Positions 47,535-57,391 of a DNA stretch of 64,000 nucleotides are shown in pieces (position 1 is the stretch's first letter; every line of letters starts with the position of its first letter). The position numbers and the translations under genes were made by a program. This stretch comes from Posidonia oceanica (taxonomy: Eukaryota; Streptophyta; Magnoliopsida; Alismatales; Posidoniaceae), in NCBI GenBank assembly GCA_037176725.1, contig JAZBRS010000054.1, positions 13,410,001-13,474,000 of the forward strand. The letters are read 5' to 3'. The notes beneath the pieces are model-generated. The model was not told the DNA's origin, did no database searches, and saw only the letters and a program-made list of their open reading frames with translations.

Positions 47535-47544
47535 CTAATATAGG
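47535..47544 (-). promoter_or_regulatory. Probable TATA box of PMD gene B (inner)
   Basis: CCTATATTAG on the minus strand, about 90 bp before the ATG and about 95 bp after the AACGTT modules. The outer copy lacks this segment: text equivalent to about 47492-47585 is deleted between TTCCC repeats. Confidence 0.5.
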
Positions 47545-47634
47545 CCGTGGAACATCATCAGAATGGAAATCCAGGGAAGATTGGGAATTTACTGCCAAAA
47601 CAGTGATGCCCAAACAGGAAGGACAGCAACCTGT

Positions 47635-47735
47635 CTCGCGACGTTATACGCAGCCGTAATGCCGTCCAACGTTAGCCGCGATGCTTTAAGCGTCCAACGT
47701 TGAACTATGAGAATCAAGCGTCCAATGAGGCAAAG
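47635..47735. promoter_or_regulatory. AACGTT modules upstream of PMD gene B (inner)
   Basis: GACGTTATACGC, CCGTCCAACGTTAGCCGC and GCGTCCAACGTTGAACTA in about 80 bp. Counterpart of 4920-5040. Confidence 0.55.
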
Positions 47736-47807
47736 CAGAATTGAGAGCAGAAAAGCAAGCCCTGGAGCACACCGGGTCAACAAAGCAAGTTAAGCCAAAG
47801 AGTATCC

Positions 47808-48890
47808 TTTTCGACTCCCTAGGGTCTTCCCCTAGGCATGTCCTGCTTTCATTTTCGACTCCCTAGGGTCTTCCCCCAGGCACGTCAAGTTGTTATTTTC
47901 AACTCCCTCGGGTCTTCCCCCAGGCACGTCCAGTTGTTATTTTCGACTCCCTAGGGTCTTCCCCTAGGCACGTCAAGTTTTTATTTTCGACTCCCTAGGG
48001 TCTTCCCCCAGGCACGTCAAGTTGTTATTTTCGACTCCCTAGGGTCTTCCCCTAGGCACGTCAAGTTTTTATTTTCGACTCCCTAGGGTCTTCCCCCAGG
48101 CACGTCAAGTTGTTATTTTCGACTCCCTAAGGTCTTCCCCCAGGCACGTCTAGTTGTTATTTTCGACTCCCTAGGGTCTTCCCCTAGGCATGTCAAGTTT
48201 TTATTTTCGACTCCCTAGGGTCTTCCCCCAGGCACGTCAAGTTGTTATTTTCGACTCCCTAGGGTCTTCCCCTAGGCGCGTCAAGTTTTTATTTTCGACT
48301 CCCTAGGGTCTTCCCCTAGGCACGTCCAGTTGTTATTTTTGACTCCCTAGGGTCTTCCCCTAGGCACGTCAAGTTTTTATTTTCGACTGCCTAGGGTCAT
48401 CCCCCAGGCACGTCAAGTTGTTATTTTCGACTCCCTAGGGTCTTCCCTTAGGCGCGTCAAGTTTTTATTTTCGACTCCCTAGGGTCTTCCCCTAGGTGCG
48501 TCCAGTTGTTATTTTTGACTCCCTAGGGTCTTCCCCTAGGCACGTCAAGTTTTTATTTTCGACTGCCTAGGGTCTTCCCCCAGGCTCGTCAAGTTGTTAT
48601 TTTCGACTCCCTAAGGTCTTCCCCTAGGTGCGTCAAGTTTTTATCTTCAACTCCCTAGGGTATTCCCCTAGGCATGTCCTGCTGTTATTTTCAACTCCCT
48701 AGGGTCTTCCCCTAGGCACGTCAAGTTTTTATTTTCGACCCCCTAGGATCTTCCCCCAAGCACGTCAAGTTTTTATTTTCGACTCCCTAGGGTCTTCCCC
48801 TAGGCATGTCAAGTTTTTATTTTCGACTCCCTTGGGTCTTCCCCTAGGCATGTCAGTTTTTTTTATTTTTCGCCTCCCTGGGGTAATCCC
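47808..48890. repeat. 44-bp tandem array, inner copy (about 24 units)
   Basis: Reverse complement of the array at 3200-4852, with the same hairpin arms and two spacer types (here mostly ACTTG forms, with few CAGCAGG forms). It is about 13 units shorter, so length and composition have changed since the copies parted. Confidence 0.93.
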
Positions 48891-48894
48891 CTCG

Positions 48895-49385
48895 GCAAAT
48901 CAATCAGAAAGATCCCCGGAGCACAACCGAGATAACAAAGCAAATCAATCAGAAAGAGCCCCAGAGCACAACCGGACATACAAAGCAAGCCCCAGAACAT
49001 AACCGGGACACCAAAGCAAAGATTCCTGAAGCACAACTGGGATAACAAAGCAAATCAATCAGAAAGAGCCCCAGAGCACAACCGGACATACAAAGCAAGC
49101 CCTGGAGCATAACCGGGACACCAAAGCAAAGATCCCCGGAGCACAACCGGGATAACAAAGCAAGTTAATCAAAAGCAGGTACCCCGGAGCACAACCGGAC
49201 ATACAAAGCAAGCCCTGGAGCACAACCGGACATACAAAGCAAGCCCTGGAGCACAACTGGACATACAAAGCAAGCCCCGGAGCACAATCGGACATACAAA
49301 GCAAACCCCGGAGCATGACCGGACAAACAAAGCAAAACCAACTAGCAGAAAGACCCCCGGAGCATGACCGGGTCAAAAAGCAAAG
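48895..49385. repeat. 31-bp tandem array, inner copy
   Basis: About 15 units of GGAGCACAACCGGACATACA plus AAGCAAGCCCC, interleaved with a variant containing AATCAATCAGAAAGA. Longer than the array at 2900-3190. Confidence 0.85.
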
Positions 49386-49399
49386 CCAATGGTATTAGT

Positions 49400-49850
49400 G
49401 AACCCCCTGTTCACTAACTCCCTGGTCAGAAGATGATGGTTCCCACCGAGAATGTAGGCAACATTCAATGAAAGGACACTTGATTCTGACGAATAACACC
49501 AACGGTATCGATGGACTCATTGTTCATTAATTCCGGGTCACGGGATGACGGTCTCTGTCGAGAATGTAGGCAAGATTCGATGAAAGGACACCTAATTGTG
49601 ACGAATCGAGCCAACGTGGTCGACAGAGAAGAGGTCGTTTCCCCTATTGCCTGGGAGCATCATGGACCTCTCGCTCACCAATCCGTGTATCATGAGACGA
49701 CGGTCCCCGGGAGAGTGTAGGCTACACTCGAGGAAAGGGCACCTGATCATGACAAATTGCATTCACGCATGTGTCAGTCCACCTTGAGTGGTGAGAAAAA
49801 TTCCTGAGCCAACCTGGTATACAAATTAAAACCGGCGATGATGGAGGAAC
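49400..49850. repeat. Degenerate ~115-bp repeats, inner copy
   Basis: GAATGTAGGCAACATTC and AGTGTAGGCTACACTC cores (each an imperfect palindrome) alternate with ATGAAAGGACACTTGATT-like text, three to four times. Counterpart of 2480-2870. Confidence 0.6.
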
Positions 49851-49984
49851 CTCATTACCTAGGGTCATGCATTGCATATCATGACCCCTTTTGCATTCCC
49901 GTCAGCAAGCATCCATGCATAGCGCATTGTACTGCATTCGCATTGTACTACATTCGCATTGAGTGGTCATCAGAATCACTAGCT

Positions 49985-50200
49985 ATCCATCCTTTTAGTT
50001 TGAGCCCCGCGGGTCTTTCCTGCGACAGTGTCCTTTAGCTTGACTCCTGCGGGCCATCCCTGCAACATGTCTTTTAGTTTGACCCCTACGGGCCACCCTC
50101 GTAGCATGTCTTTTAGTTTGACCCCCGTAGGTCTTCCTCGCGGCAGTGTCCTTTAGCTTGACCCCCACGGGTCTTCCCGGTGGCATGTCGTTAGTTTGTT
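49985..50200. repeat. 39-bp tandem array, inner copy
   Basis: About five units with TGTCTTTTAGTTTGACCCC and a GC-rich middle. Counterpart of 2098-2300. Confidence 0.75.
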
Positions 50201-50360
50201 CCCCTTGGGCAATCCCCTTGGCCGTGTTTCTTTAGCTGACCCTCTTTGTGTCCCGTCCAAGTCTGGTGGTAGCAGGCATTGGATTTCATTTAGGACCTCC
50301 AGGTAGCGCCACACGGGGGTATCGTCTCACCTTGTAGATAGCTTCATGCCGAAGCCATCT

Positions 50361-50376
50361 TCAAGGAGGGGCAATC
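50361..50376 (+). other. Polypurine tract of inner element A
   Basis: TCAAGGAGGGGCAATC directly before the 3' LTR start TGTAGATACC. Confidence 0.85.
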
Positions 50377-51804
50377 TGTAGATACCCCGTTTTGGCACTC
50401 CCTTCATGTTAGGATAGTCCCTTGCATTAGATCGCTCTTAGAGGCCCTCCATCCATTTCTAAATCACGCTTGAGGTAAATGTCCCTCTCAAGTTCAAAAT
50501 GCTATACCTTTTAAGCCCCAAATGTTGGCAACCTGAGTGTTCTTCACATCTTGACCAAATTTGAAAGGCAAACTGATTAAGGGTGTTGTCCGCTGAATTG
50601 ACTGCGTACAACATTGGCCGCTGGTTTTCAAGCGGCTAACGTTGGCCGCTGCCTTTGCAGCGTCCAACGTGGCAACCCAGTCAGCCAAAGCTTTCCATAT
50701 TTGGCCTAATCCAAAAATTATGTTTTTGCCATCTTTAGAACCTGTTGACCGGTCAAAGCCATCAAAGCCGAGTTTAATCGCACTTAAGGACTCCTTAATT
50801 GGAGAATCTTCTCTAATCCTGGCAATTATGCCTCGGAGGTCGTTATACGCGAGTTCTCTCGCTTATAACGTTATACGCTGGATTTCCAGTGTATAACACC
50901 TCTGAAACAGGAAACTCTGCTGACTTGGCATTTGTGTCCTTTTTTGTTCCTCCCTTGCTTCTATAAAAACATGGGTACCCCCACAGTGTTCACGGCTGGA
51001 TTTTGGAGAGAGGAAAAGAGTTAAGAAGCTTTTGGAATTCACATACTCTTGAGATTAAAAATCTTAGAGAAGTGAGCTCATCAAGAACTTAGAGTGAAAA
51101 GAGAAGTTTTTTTTTGAAAGAAAAGAGTCTGAGAGCTAGCTAGAGGATCCTTTTGTCGTTGTTGGCTTCATGCTAACACGGTTTGCACCTTGTGCATAGA
51201 CAAAGGGAACTCTGTTTCATACATTTCTTTCTTTATTTCTGTCATTATTTGTTTAATTCCATAGCATAGTCAAGCATTTTTTTTTATTCTAAGATCATGT
51301 ACTGTTAACTAGGCATACATCTCTTTCATTTGCAACCGGGGGGATCAAACCCCTCGGGTACGTATTTCACCACGTTTCCTTTACTTTCTTTTTTACTAAT
51401 TCTGGATAGATTGATACACGTATTAATCCACTTTTGTATTGTCTTTTTTTTGCTTTGCTAACGTTTGTCATACAAGGAGGAAGAAGGAAGAAAGAACTTA
51501 CCAAGCACAGGCACCCTTGGGCAATGCTGGTGTTGTCCTAAGGTAGTTGAACCTACAACCACATTACAACTCTCCAAAGGTGCCTCGAGGGCCAGCGAAA
51601 GCGAACCGAGAGTGGCGATCACACCGATTCCATCACACGTGGAGTGACGGAGTCGGATACAAAGAAGGGAAACCTCGAGGAAGAGAAGATAGGGCGAGCA
51701 AAAGAGGGAGCCAAAAGAGGCATTCTTCGTCCCCGGGAACCATCCATCTCTCCATCGCTTTCATCACCATCTTCTCCTCCCTCTCCCAAAACCCCATATC
51801 CACA
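50377..51804 (+). repeat. 3' LTR of inner element A (1428 bp, intact)
   Basis: TGTAGATACCCC to ATATCCACA, followed by the CTTCA target duplication. AACGTT modules at 50595-50680 and 50835-50900 lie upstream of a TATA box, CTATAAAAAC, at 50961. U3 is therefore about 610 bp and R-U5 about 820 bp. This is the only complete LTR of the inner copy. Confidence 0.95.
50959..50970 (+). promoter_or_regulatory. TATA box of the inner 3' LTR
   Basis: TTCTATAAAAAC, conserved in the outer LTR at 1317-1327. The 5' LTR has lost it with the 876-bp gap, so the inner copy has no normal promoter for gag-pol. Confidence 0.65.
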
Positions 51805-51809
51805 CTTCA
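51805..51809. repeat. Target-site duplication CTTCA, right
   Basis: Repeats 9909-9913 and marks the right boundary of the inner element. Confidence 0.95.
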
Positions 51810-51917
51810 GTTCGACAGTCGCCTCGTCCCCCTACTGCCCCTTCTCCGGCTCCTGCTCCTACTCCTGCTCCAGTTTCTGCTCCAGCTCCTGAGGGTGAGG
51901 GAGAGAGTGCTCCCTAG
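51810..51917 (+). pseudogene. PMD gene C, outer copy, end of exon 8
   Basis: Encodes VRQSPRPPTA and a Pro/Ala-rich tail ending EGEGESAP, then TAG at 51915-51917. It continues the exon broken at 9913 and is in frame once the insertion and one target duplication are removed from consideration. Confidence 0.85.
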
Positions 51918-52746
51918 CTTTTTGTACTTCAGGGGTATGCCCCGGTGACTTTGTAGAACAATTGTACATTTTGAAATAATATATATTTCTGCACACTTAG
52001 TAAACTTGTCAAATACTTCTTTTAAATTACCTTTCCCAAAGCTAAAGTGAACTTAAGTGACCAATATGGTAAAATAATGACCCTTAATTCAAATTAAGTT
52101 GAAACCAGCATATTCAAGTGAAATAGTATGTAAATGACATAGTTATATGGAAAGATTTCACCTGGGAGCTTAAGAACTAAATTTTGAAGTCATCGTCGCC
52201 TTAACGAGCTGTTAACTTGATGAAACGAGCAACCAACGATTCCGACTTGCCCGGATGTCCAAAAAATATGCAACCAACGCTCGCACATGTATTTCAACTT
52301 AGTTAAGCCTCTGGAATGGGCAAAACAGGCGAATGCAACTCAATCACAAATCAGAGGGCGATCCAGCCAATTTCAGTGACTTAAGTCACTGATAAAACGT
52401 TATACGCCTCGGATGGCACGGCCAACGTTATCCGCTTCAACTTCTGTGTCCAATGCCGGTAGCTACTCTAAACATTATACGCCTTAGATGGCGTGGCTAA
52501 CGTTGGACACGCTGAGTCTCACGTACAACGAAGCGAGCCCAGAAAATTTTCTTTCCTTTCCTGTTCTTGGCTAATCTTTCGGAATGCTTGCGAAATTTTC
52601 TCAATGTCCGTGTGAAAGATTTCCGACGATCCTCCTTGCTTATAAAGACTTGGCCACCCCTTTGATTTTTCATGCATACTTGCTCTTTTTCCTTTCCACT
52701 GATTTCTTCCTTATTTTTGCTTCTTCCTTCCCTCTTTTTTGCTTTC
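51918..52746. promoter_or_regulatory. Gene C-D intergenic region with AACGTT modules (outer)
   Basis: AT-rich and featureless to about 52370, then modules at 52390-52535 (AAAACGTTATACGCC, GGCCAACGTTATCCGC, GGCTAACGTTGGACACG), then a TATA box CTTATAAAGAC at 52638-52649 about 100 bp before the gene D ATG. Counterpart of 41984-42705. Confidence 0.55.
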
Positions 52747-54471
52747 ATGGCTTCTAGCTCTGTCTCCAATGTCTTCATGCACAACAAGAAGGGGGTCGTA
52801 AAACCTTTGGAAGAGATTGAAGGGCATATGATGTCCCTTATCAAGATGGGAAAGGTATGATCTTCTTCATTGGTCCCTTCACACTCTTTTTGTTCCTCAT
52901 GCTTCTAAACTTCTTTGCAGGAAATTCTCAACTTCACCAAGACACCTTGCTTTGACAATGATTTTCCCTACTACTCCACTTGGGTGAAGGATTTTGTGCT
53001 CTGGGCTCGGGAGAAGAAATCTGTTTTGGCCCGTACATGCTTTGATGGACTTCTGGATTTGTTGGGCACAAACTTGGATTGGCCCCTGCTTCACGCCTCA
53101 TGCGCCTTCTGGAGTCCTGAGACTCATACTTTCTTCATTGGGGGTTGTGAGGCAACAATCCTAGTGGAGGATGTTCACAGCTTGCTTGGTGTAACTCAGA
53201 TTGGAGCGGCCCGACCAGATATTGATTTCCCATTGCCATACGGAACAACAGATATGCAAACATATATAAACCGTATCTTCACCCTTTCGCCTACCTTCCC
53301 AGTGATCAGAGGTCGCAGACTCAACTTGGTACATTTGTACTTCAACTTCCGGCGGATTGAGGAATCTCCCTCTCAGGATCAACTGTTGGTGTGTCCGCAT
53401 TTACTGATTGGAGGCCTCACTTTATTTGTCACCAAGGACTTCTCCTTGGATGTCTACCATACTGAGTTTTTGATAGGCCTTACTGAGCATTTCTGGCGCT
53501 CTCCTTCAGTGGCCATTCTTGCTGCCACATATCTTGGCCTGACCAGTGTTTCCATTGGAGGGGACTTTGTAGGCTCTCCTTTCCTTCTTTCCAAGTGGCT
53601 ACAGGTCCATTTCCCGAGGCTTGGGCCCGTGAAGACAGATTTGATTGAGGAAAGGGTTTGCACTTTGTCTGCTGCCCCTATTGATATTTCCGCGCCTTCC
53701 ACATCCCTTTCTCATAAGCAACAGGCACGAGGCTCTTCAGTTGAGTTGGAGCTGATAGGGCCCACCCACTTTGTAGTGACAACTCCCATTGTTGCTTTTG
53801 TGGATGGATTTTCGGGGTGTTGAAGATGAAGATGCTGGCGCTTCCACGACGTCGACAGCTTTGTTGTGATCGCCACTCACCTTTGGGTAGACAAGACACT
53901 TGGGGGAGATTGTGAAGATGTGGGTCCTCGGACCACTAGATCGACTGCTGGGTGTCGTCTAGCGGCTTCCTCGTGCTACGCAAGCGTCGTTCCTTTCCCT
54001 TCAAAACAAATAAAAATCAAAGATCTAGATTAGTTGGTGTGTAGTAAATGATAATGAAAAAGAACAGAGAATACTAGGAACAAATAAATCTAATACTAAC
54101 CGGGGGTTGTTCCCCACATGCATATGCTATGGGTCCTATTTTAAGGAATGTAATATGAGATAAAAAGAAAGATTGGAAGAAGATACTCCCTTCACCCTCG
54201 TGCTGTTTGCAGTAGAGTAGAAGTGGAGGCACGGTCGGAGCTCCGGCTAGGCTTGAGATCTCTGGGATCGTAGTTGGGGTTGTAGCGATCTCTGGGATCT
54301 TAGATTTCTCTCTGGATAAAGGGTGGAGACTAGGGTTTCTGGTTTGGAAACTCTAGCTGTCTGAAAGTGGGAGCTCAAAACCCTGAAACCTACAGAAGAC
54401 CTCTTTCTGACCTGACTGAGGGGGGCTCTCTCTCCAAGAATGACTGGGGGTTCAAACACTGACCCAGGGGG

Positions 54472-54483
54472 TCTATTTATAGA
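54472..54483 (-). promoter_or_regulatory. TATA box of the solo LTR
   Basis: CTATAAATAGAC on the minus strand, a near-perfect plant TATA box. It lies downstream of the inverted TAGTCGCC repeats in the putative U3. Confidence 0.65.
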
Positions 54484-54539
54484 CTCCAAGGGGTGTAGGG
54501 ACGGTTGGAGTTCAGAAAATTCTAGAAAAGTGGCAGTTA

Positions 54540-55030
54540 GTTTGAGTTGCCAGTTGGAGTGGCGCCTAAACCTAGCAACCGCTTGGTCAAAGTGTGGAAG
54601 ACCCGGGAACGAGGCCACAATAGTTAGTCGCCGATTGAGATGGTGCCTAACAATTGGGGTGATCGTGTGAAATAACCATGGAAAAGCGGTTCAAAGGAGG
54701 CCACGATTGTTAGTCGCCTCATGTAGTGGCGCCTAATGGTCAAGGATTGTGGGGGAGATCGAGGCAGTTCCGCAACCGTCTAGTCGCCTATTGAGATGGT
54801 GCCTAAGGGTTGAGGGGTTAGTGGGAATTGACCGTGGAAAAGCAACTACCAGAGCGGTTATGACTGTTAGTCGCCCCTTTGGTCGATGCCTAGATCAGTC
54901 GCCTGATTATGTGGCGCCTAGCTGGGTCACCTCCTCAGTGGGCTACAAGATAGCTCGCCTGTTGGAAGGACATCCGTCTTAGTCGCCTTCTTAACTGGCG
55001 CCTATTATGGTCGCCTCCTCAGCTGGCAAC
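54540..55030. repeat. Short inverted-repeat units in the U3 of the solo LTR
   Basis: About eight units of the form TAGTCGCC - 8 to 13 bases - TGGCGCCTA or TGGTGCCTAA, spaced about 60-90 bp. Arms are partly complementary (GGCGACTA against TAGGCGCC). They lie upstream of the TATA box and look like repeated control elements of the LTR. Confidence 0.7.
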
Positions 55031-55679
55031 TAATAAGCTCAGGTCATTTCCAGTCCTATTTTCCAGGTTTTGGCCAGAGAAACAACATAGAAGGCCGGGA
55101 AACTACAGATAGTCTATGAAATCAAGAAGGCATCTCTGTTAACTCAAATCTGCCATGAATCTGAGTAGAAATAAAGGATATTCAGGGTACTCGGACTTGC
55201 CACGAGTCTGAGTGAGTTGGCTCTGCCACAGCTAACAACCTGAGTCAAGGTAGGATTAAGTGATGCTTGAAGAAATCAAGGAAGATCTGGAAAATGTGTT
55301 GTTAAGCCTTAGGCATGTGATCTTTGGTGCCTCAGAAGTCCCTGTCCTCTATGAACTCTGGGAAATGCGAAAATGGGATATCTACAGCTTTGAGATGGTG
55401 GGGCAGAAGAAAGGGGTGCCGCCTCGACTGAGCTTTATTCCTCGTATTCGGGTTCGGGAGCGCAATCTTCCATCTGATGCAGTAATGGTGTATTACATTC
55501 GGGCTCTCTGGTCGTCTCTGGACCACCATGATGATTCAGAGGGGCCATCAACTGCTCCTTGCTGCCTACCACAGGAGGATGCGCATTGGAAGTGGTATTT
55601 GAAGCTACTGCCCAAACCCGAGGAGTGGGTTGAAGCAACGGGCGTGCTGTGCAGGAAAAGGAAGAAGATGGTTAGATAG

Positions 55680-57391
55680 GCAATCATTGTAATTTTGATT
55701 TTTGGGGACCATGTATCTTTTCAAGGGAATATATATATATTTCATTTTCATCCTTATTCATGTGTTTTGAATTGTTCTGAGTTTAGAAATACTCCCTGGT
55801 GACTTTGATGTTTGCTCAAAAGCCTTCTGCCCAACAATCTGCAGTTTAAGTCACAGTTAAAACGTAAGACGCTCAAATTGGAACTTATAACGTAAGACGC
55901 AGAATATCAGTCATCCAACATCCTTGTGTTGATCGTTATACGCTTCAGATGGCGCGTCTAACGTTGGACGCTGATATTTGCTCGTTTAACGCTTCCTGGG
56001 CTGTTTTCCTGCATTACCTTAGCAAATTTGTTAGTCCATCTAGGGGTATGATTGGCCCTAGTCCAAAGTGCCTTCCAGAAACTCAGAAATATTTTTAACA
56101 TTGTGAAATCAGCATGGTCACAAGACACTTGGTAACAATCTATATATAATGCATACTTTAAGCAAACCTAATGCTATGACTGGGAAAGAAATTAAGAGAA
56201 ACTTAGATTTTGAATAACAAGTATTGGCCTCAGCTTTGTTGTCTAAAGATGATATGCCAAACGAGGGACTGTCTCTTCTTGAGAACCCAGTCTTAGCTCG
56301 TAGGCGAATACCAAGCGACCGTCCTGAATAGGAGGGATCGGGTACAACGCGGAGTCGTAAAATGTCCTAGATTTCGCATCACTGGCCTTTACTTGTTATC
56401 AGTTTCATGAGATGATGTTGGTTGGGTAAATTTTACCCTATTCACTATTTTTGGATTTTTTATTTATCATTTTTCGGATTTTTGATTTTATCATCATTTT
56501 TTTTTGGATTTTTGGCTTTATCATTTTTTTTTGGATTTTTTATTTTATCATTTTTTTTGGATTTTTGATTTTATCATTTTTTTGGATTTTTGATTTTATC
56601 ATTGTTTTTGGATTTTGGATTTTATGGGAAGATGAAGAATCCTCCGGGAAGTTGGGAAAACTTGGGACCTCATGGTTGGAAAACCTTGACAGCTTGGTCC
56701 CTTATGCATCCTAGAGTCAGAGAATACCATGAGCTTATTTTGGCACCTAACTACCCTTAGACCTAGGCCTCTGCCCTTTGCCTCTAAGTGTTCAGTGCAG
56801 GATGTGGGTAGAAGGAAAGTCCATGCCCTATCCTAAGATGTTGGCTGAAGATTTGAAGCCTAAACCCCTCCTAGTTCAAGGTTGATTCCTACTGCGCTTA
56901 GTATTCCCCAGCTTTTCTGTTTCTGACTCTTGGGCAACTTCTTTGCTGCCGTATTTCCCACACTCTTTCTTTTCCTTGCTCATGGATAGCTTCTTTGCTG
57001 CCTTCTTTTCTGACCCTTTTTGCTTTCTTTTCTGGGTATTTTGGCAAGTAGTCTCACCCATTCTGAGTGCTCGGTCAATTGATACTCGTTCTTTGACAAA
57101 CCGAGACACTCTTTTATTTGGTACACTCCCCTCTTTTCTGCGCTTCTAGGTTTTAGCCTTAGATGCCTACCCAATTTGTACTAGGGTAACGCGCCTGACT
57201 CGAGGGTTGTGTGTGGACTTGTTATTCATGAACTGGGAGGGGGCTCCTTATGATTTGCCTCTATCTCAGTGTGGGACCATTTCCTTTCCCTCTCCCACAA
57301 GGTGTTTGTGGGGTGAGGCTAAGGCAAGATTCCTAGGCTTCAACAGCAGAGGACCCTTGAGCACGGGTAGTCTAATGGCTCAGTGTGCATA
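55680..57391. other. Region between gene D and pol (outer)
   Basis: No gene. AACGTT-type modules at 55855-55995 (GCGTCTAACGTTGGACGC), an AT-rich ~20-bp array at 56445-56630 (complement of 39595-39800) and otherwise unremarkable text. Gene D (plus) and pol (minus) converge here. Confidence 0.55.

Larger units (their letters stand above)
9914..51804 (+). mobile_element. Inner element A copy: giant Tat-like Ty3/gypsy retrotransposon with antisense PMD genes
   Basis: Plus-strand element bounded by LTR sequence at 9914-10379/28797-28882 and 50377-51804 and by the CTTCA duplication. Without the nested insertion it is about 23.4 kb. Order: 5' LTR, primer site (28886), leader, gag, double protease, pol, antisense PMD genes D, C and B, tandem arrays, polypurine tract, 3' LTR. 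Lineage evidence is the pair of RNase H domains before an HHCC-DDE integrase, a feature of Tat elements. All coding units carry at least one stop codon or frameshift, so this copy could move only with help from another. Confidence 0.93.
53799..55386 (-). repeat. Solo LTR of another family (1588 bp) in gene D
   Basis: Plus-strand ends are TGTGGATGG and ATATCTACA, i.e. TG...CA, flanked by the 5-bp duplication GCTTT (53794-53798 and 55387-55391). Minus orientation is set by a TATA box (CTATAAATAGAC at 54472-54483, minus) and by the start TGTAGATATCCCATTTT, which resembles the start of the element A LTR. The inner copy lacks it. No internal sequence remains, as after recombination between two LTRs. 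Confidence 0.88.
52747..55679 (+). pseudogene. PMD gene D, outer copy, split by a solo LTR
   Basis: Exon 1 is 52747-52854 and exon 2 starts at 52921; the intron is 66 bp. The PMD region (SCAFWSPETHTFF, LVEDVHSLLGV) and the GGDFVGSPFLLSKW block are complete and without stops to 53798. There a 1588-bp solo LTR interrupts the gene; the rest (EMVGQKKGVPPRLSFIPRIR to RKRKKMVR) is at 55387-55679. A one-base loss near 53777, before the insertion, also shifts the frame. The Gln codon that is a stop in the inner copy (40899) is intact here. Confidence 0.82.

Noticed and set aside
56451..56714. Phe/Ile-rich membrane-protein-like frame (also 39507-39824)
   Set aside because: Translation of an AT-rich tandem repeat, not conserved in frame between copies.
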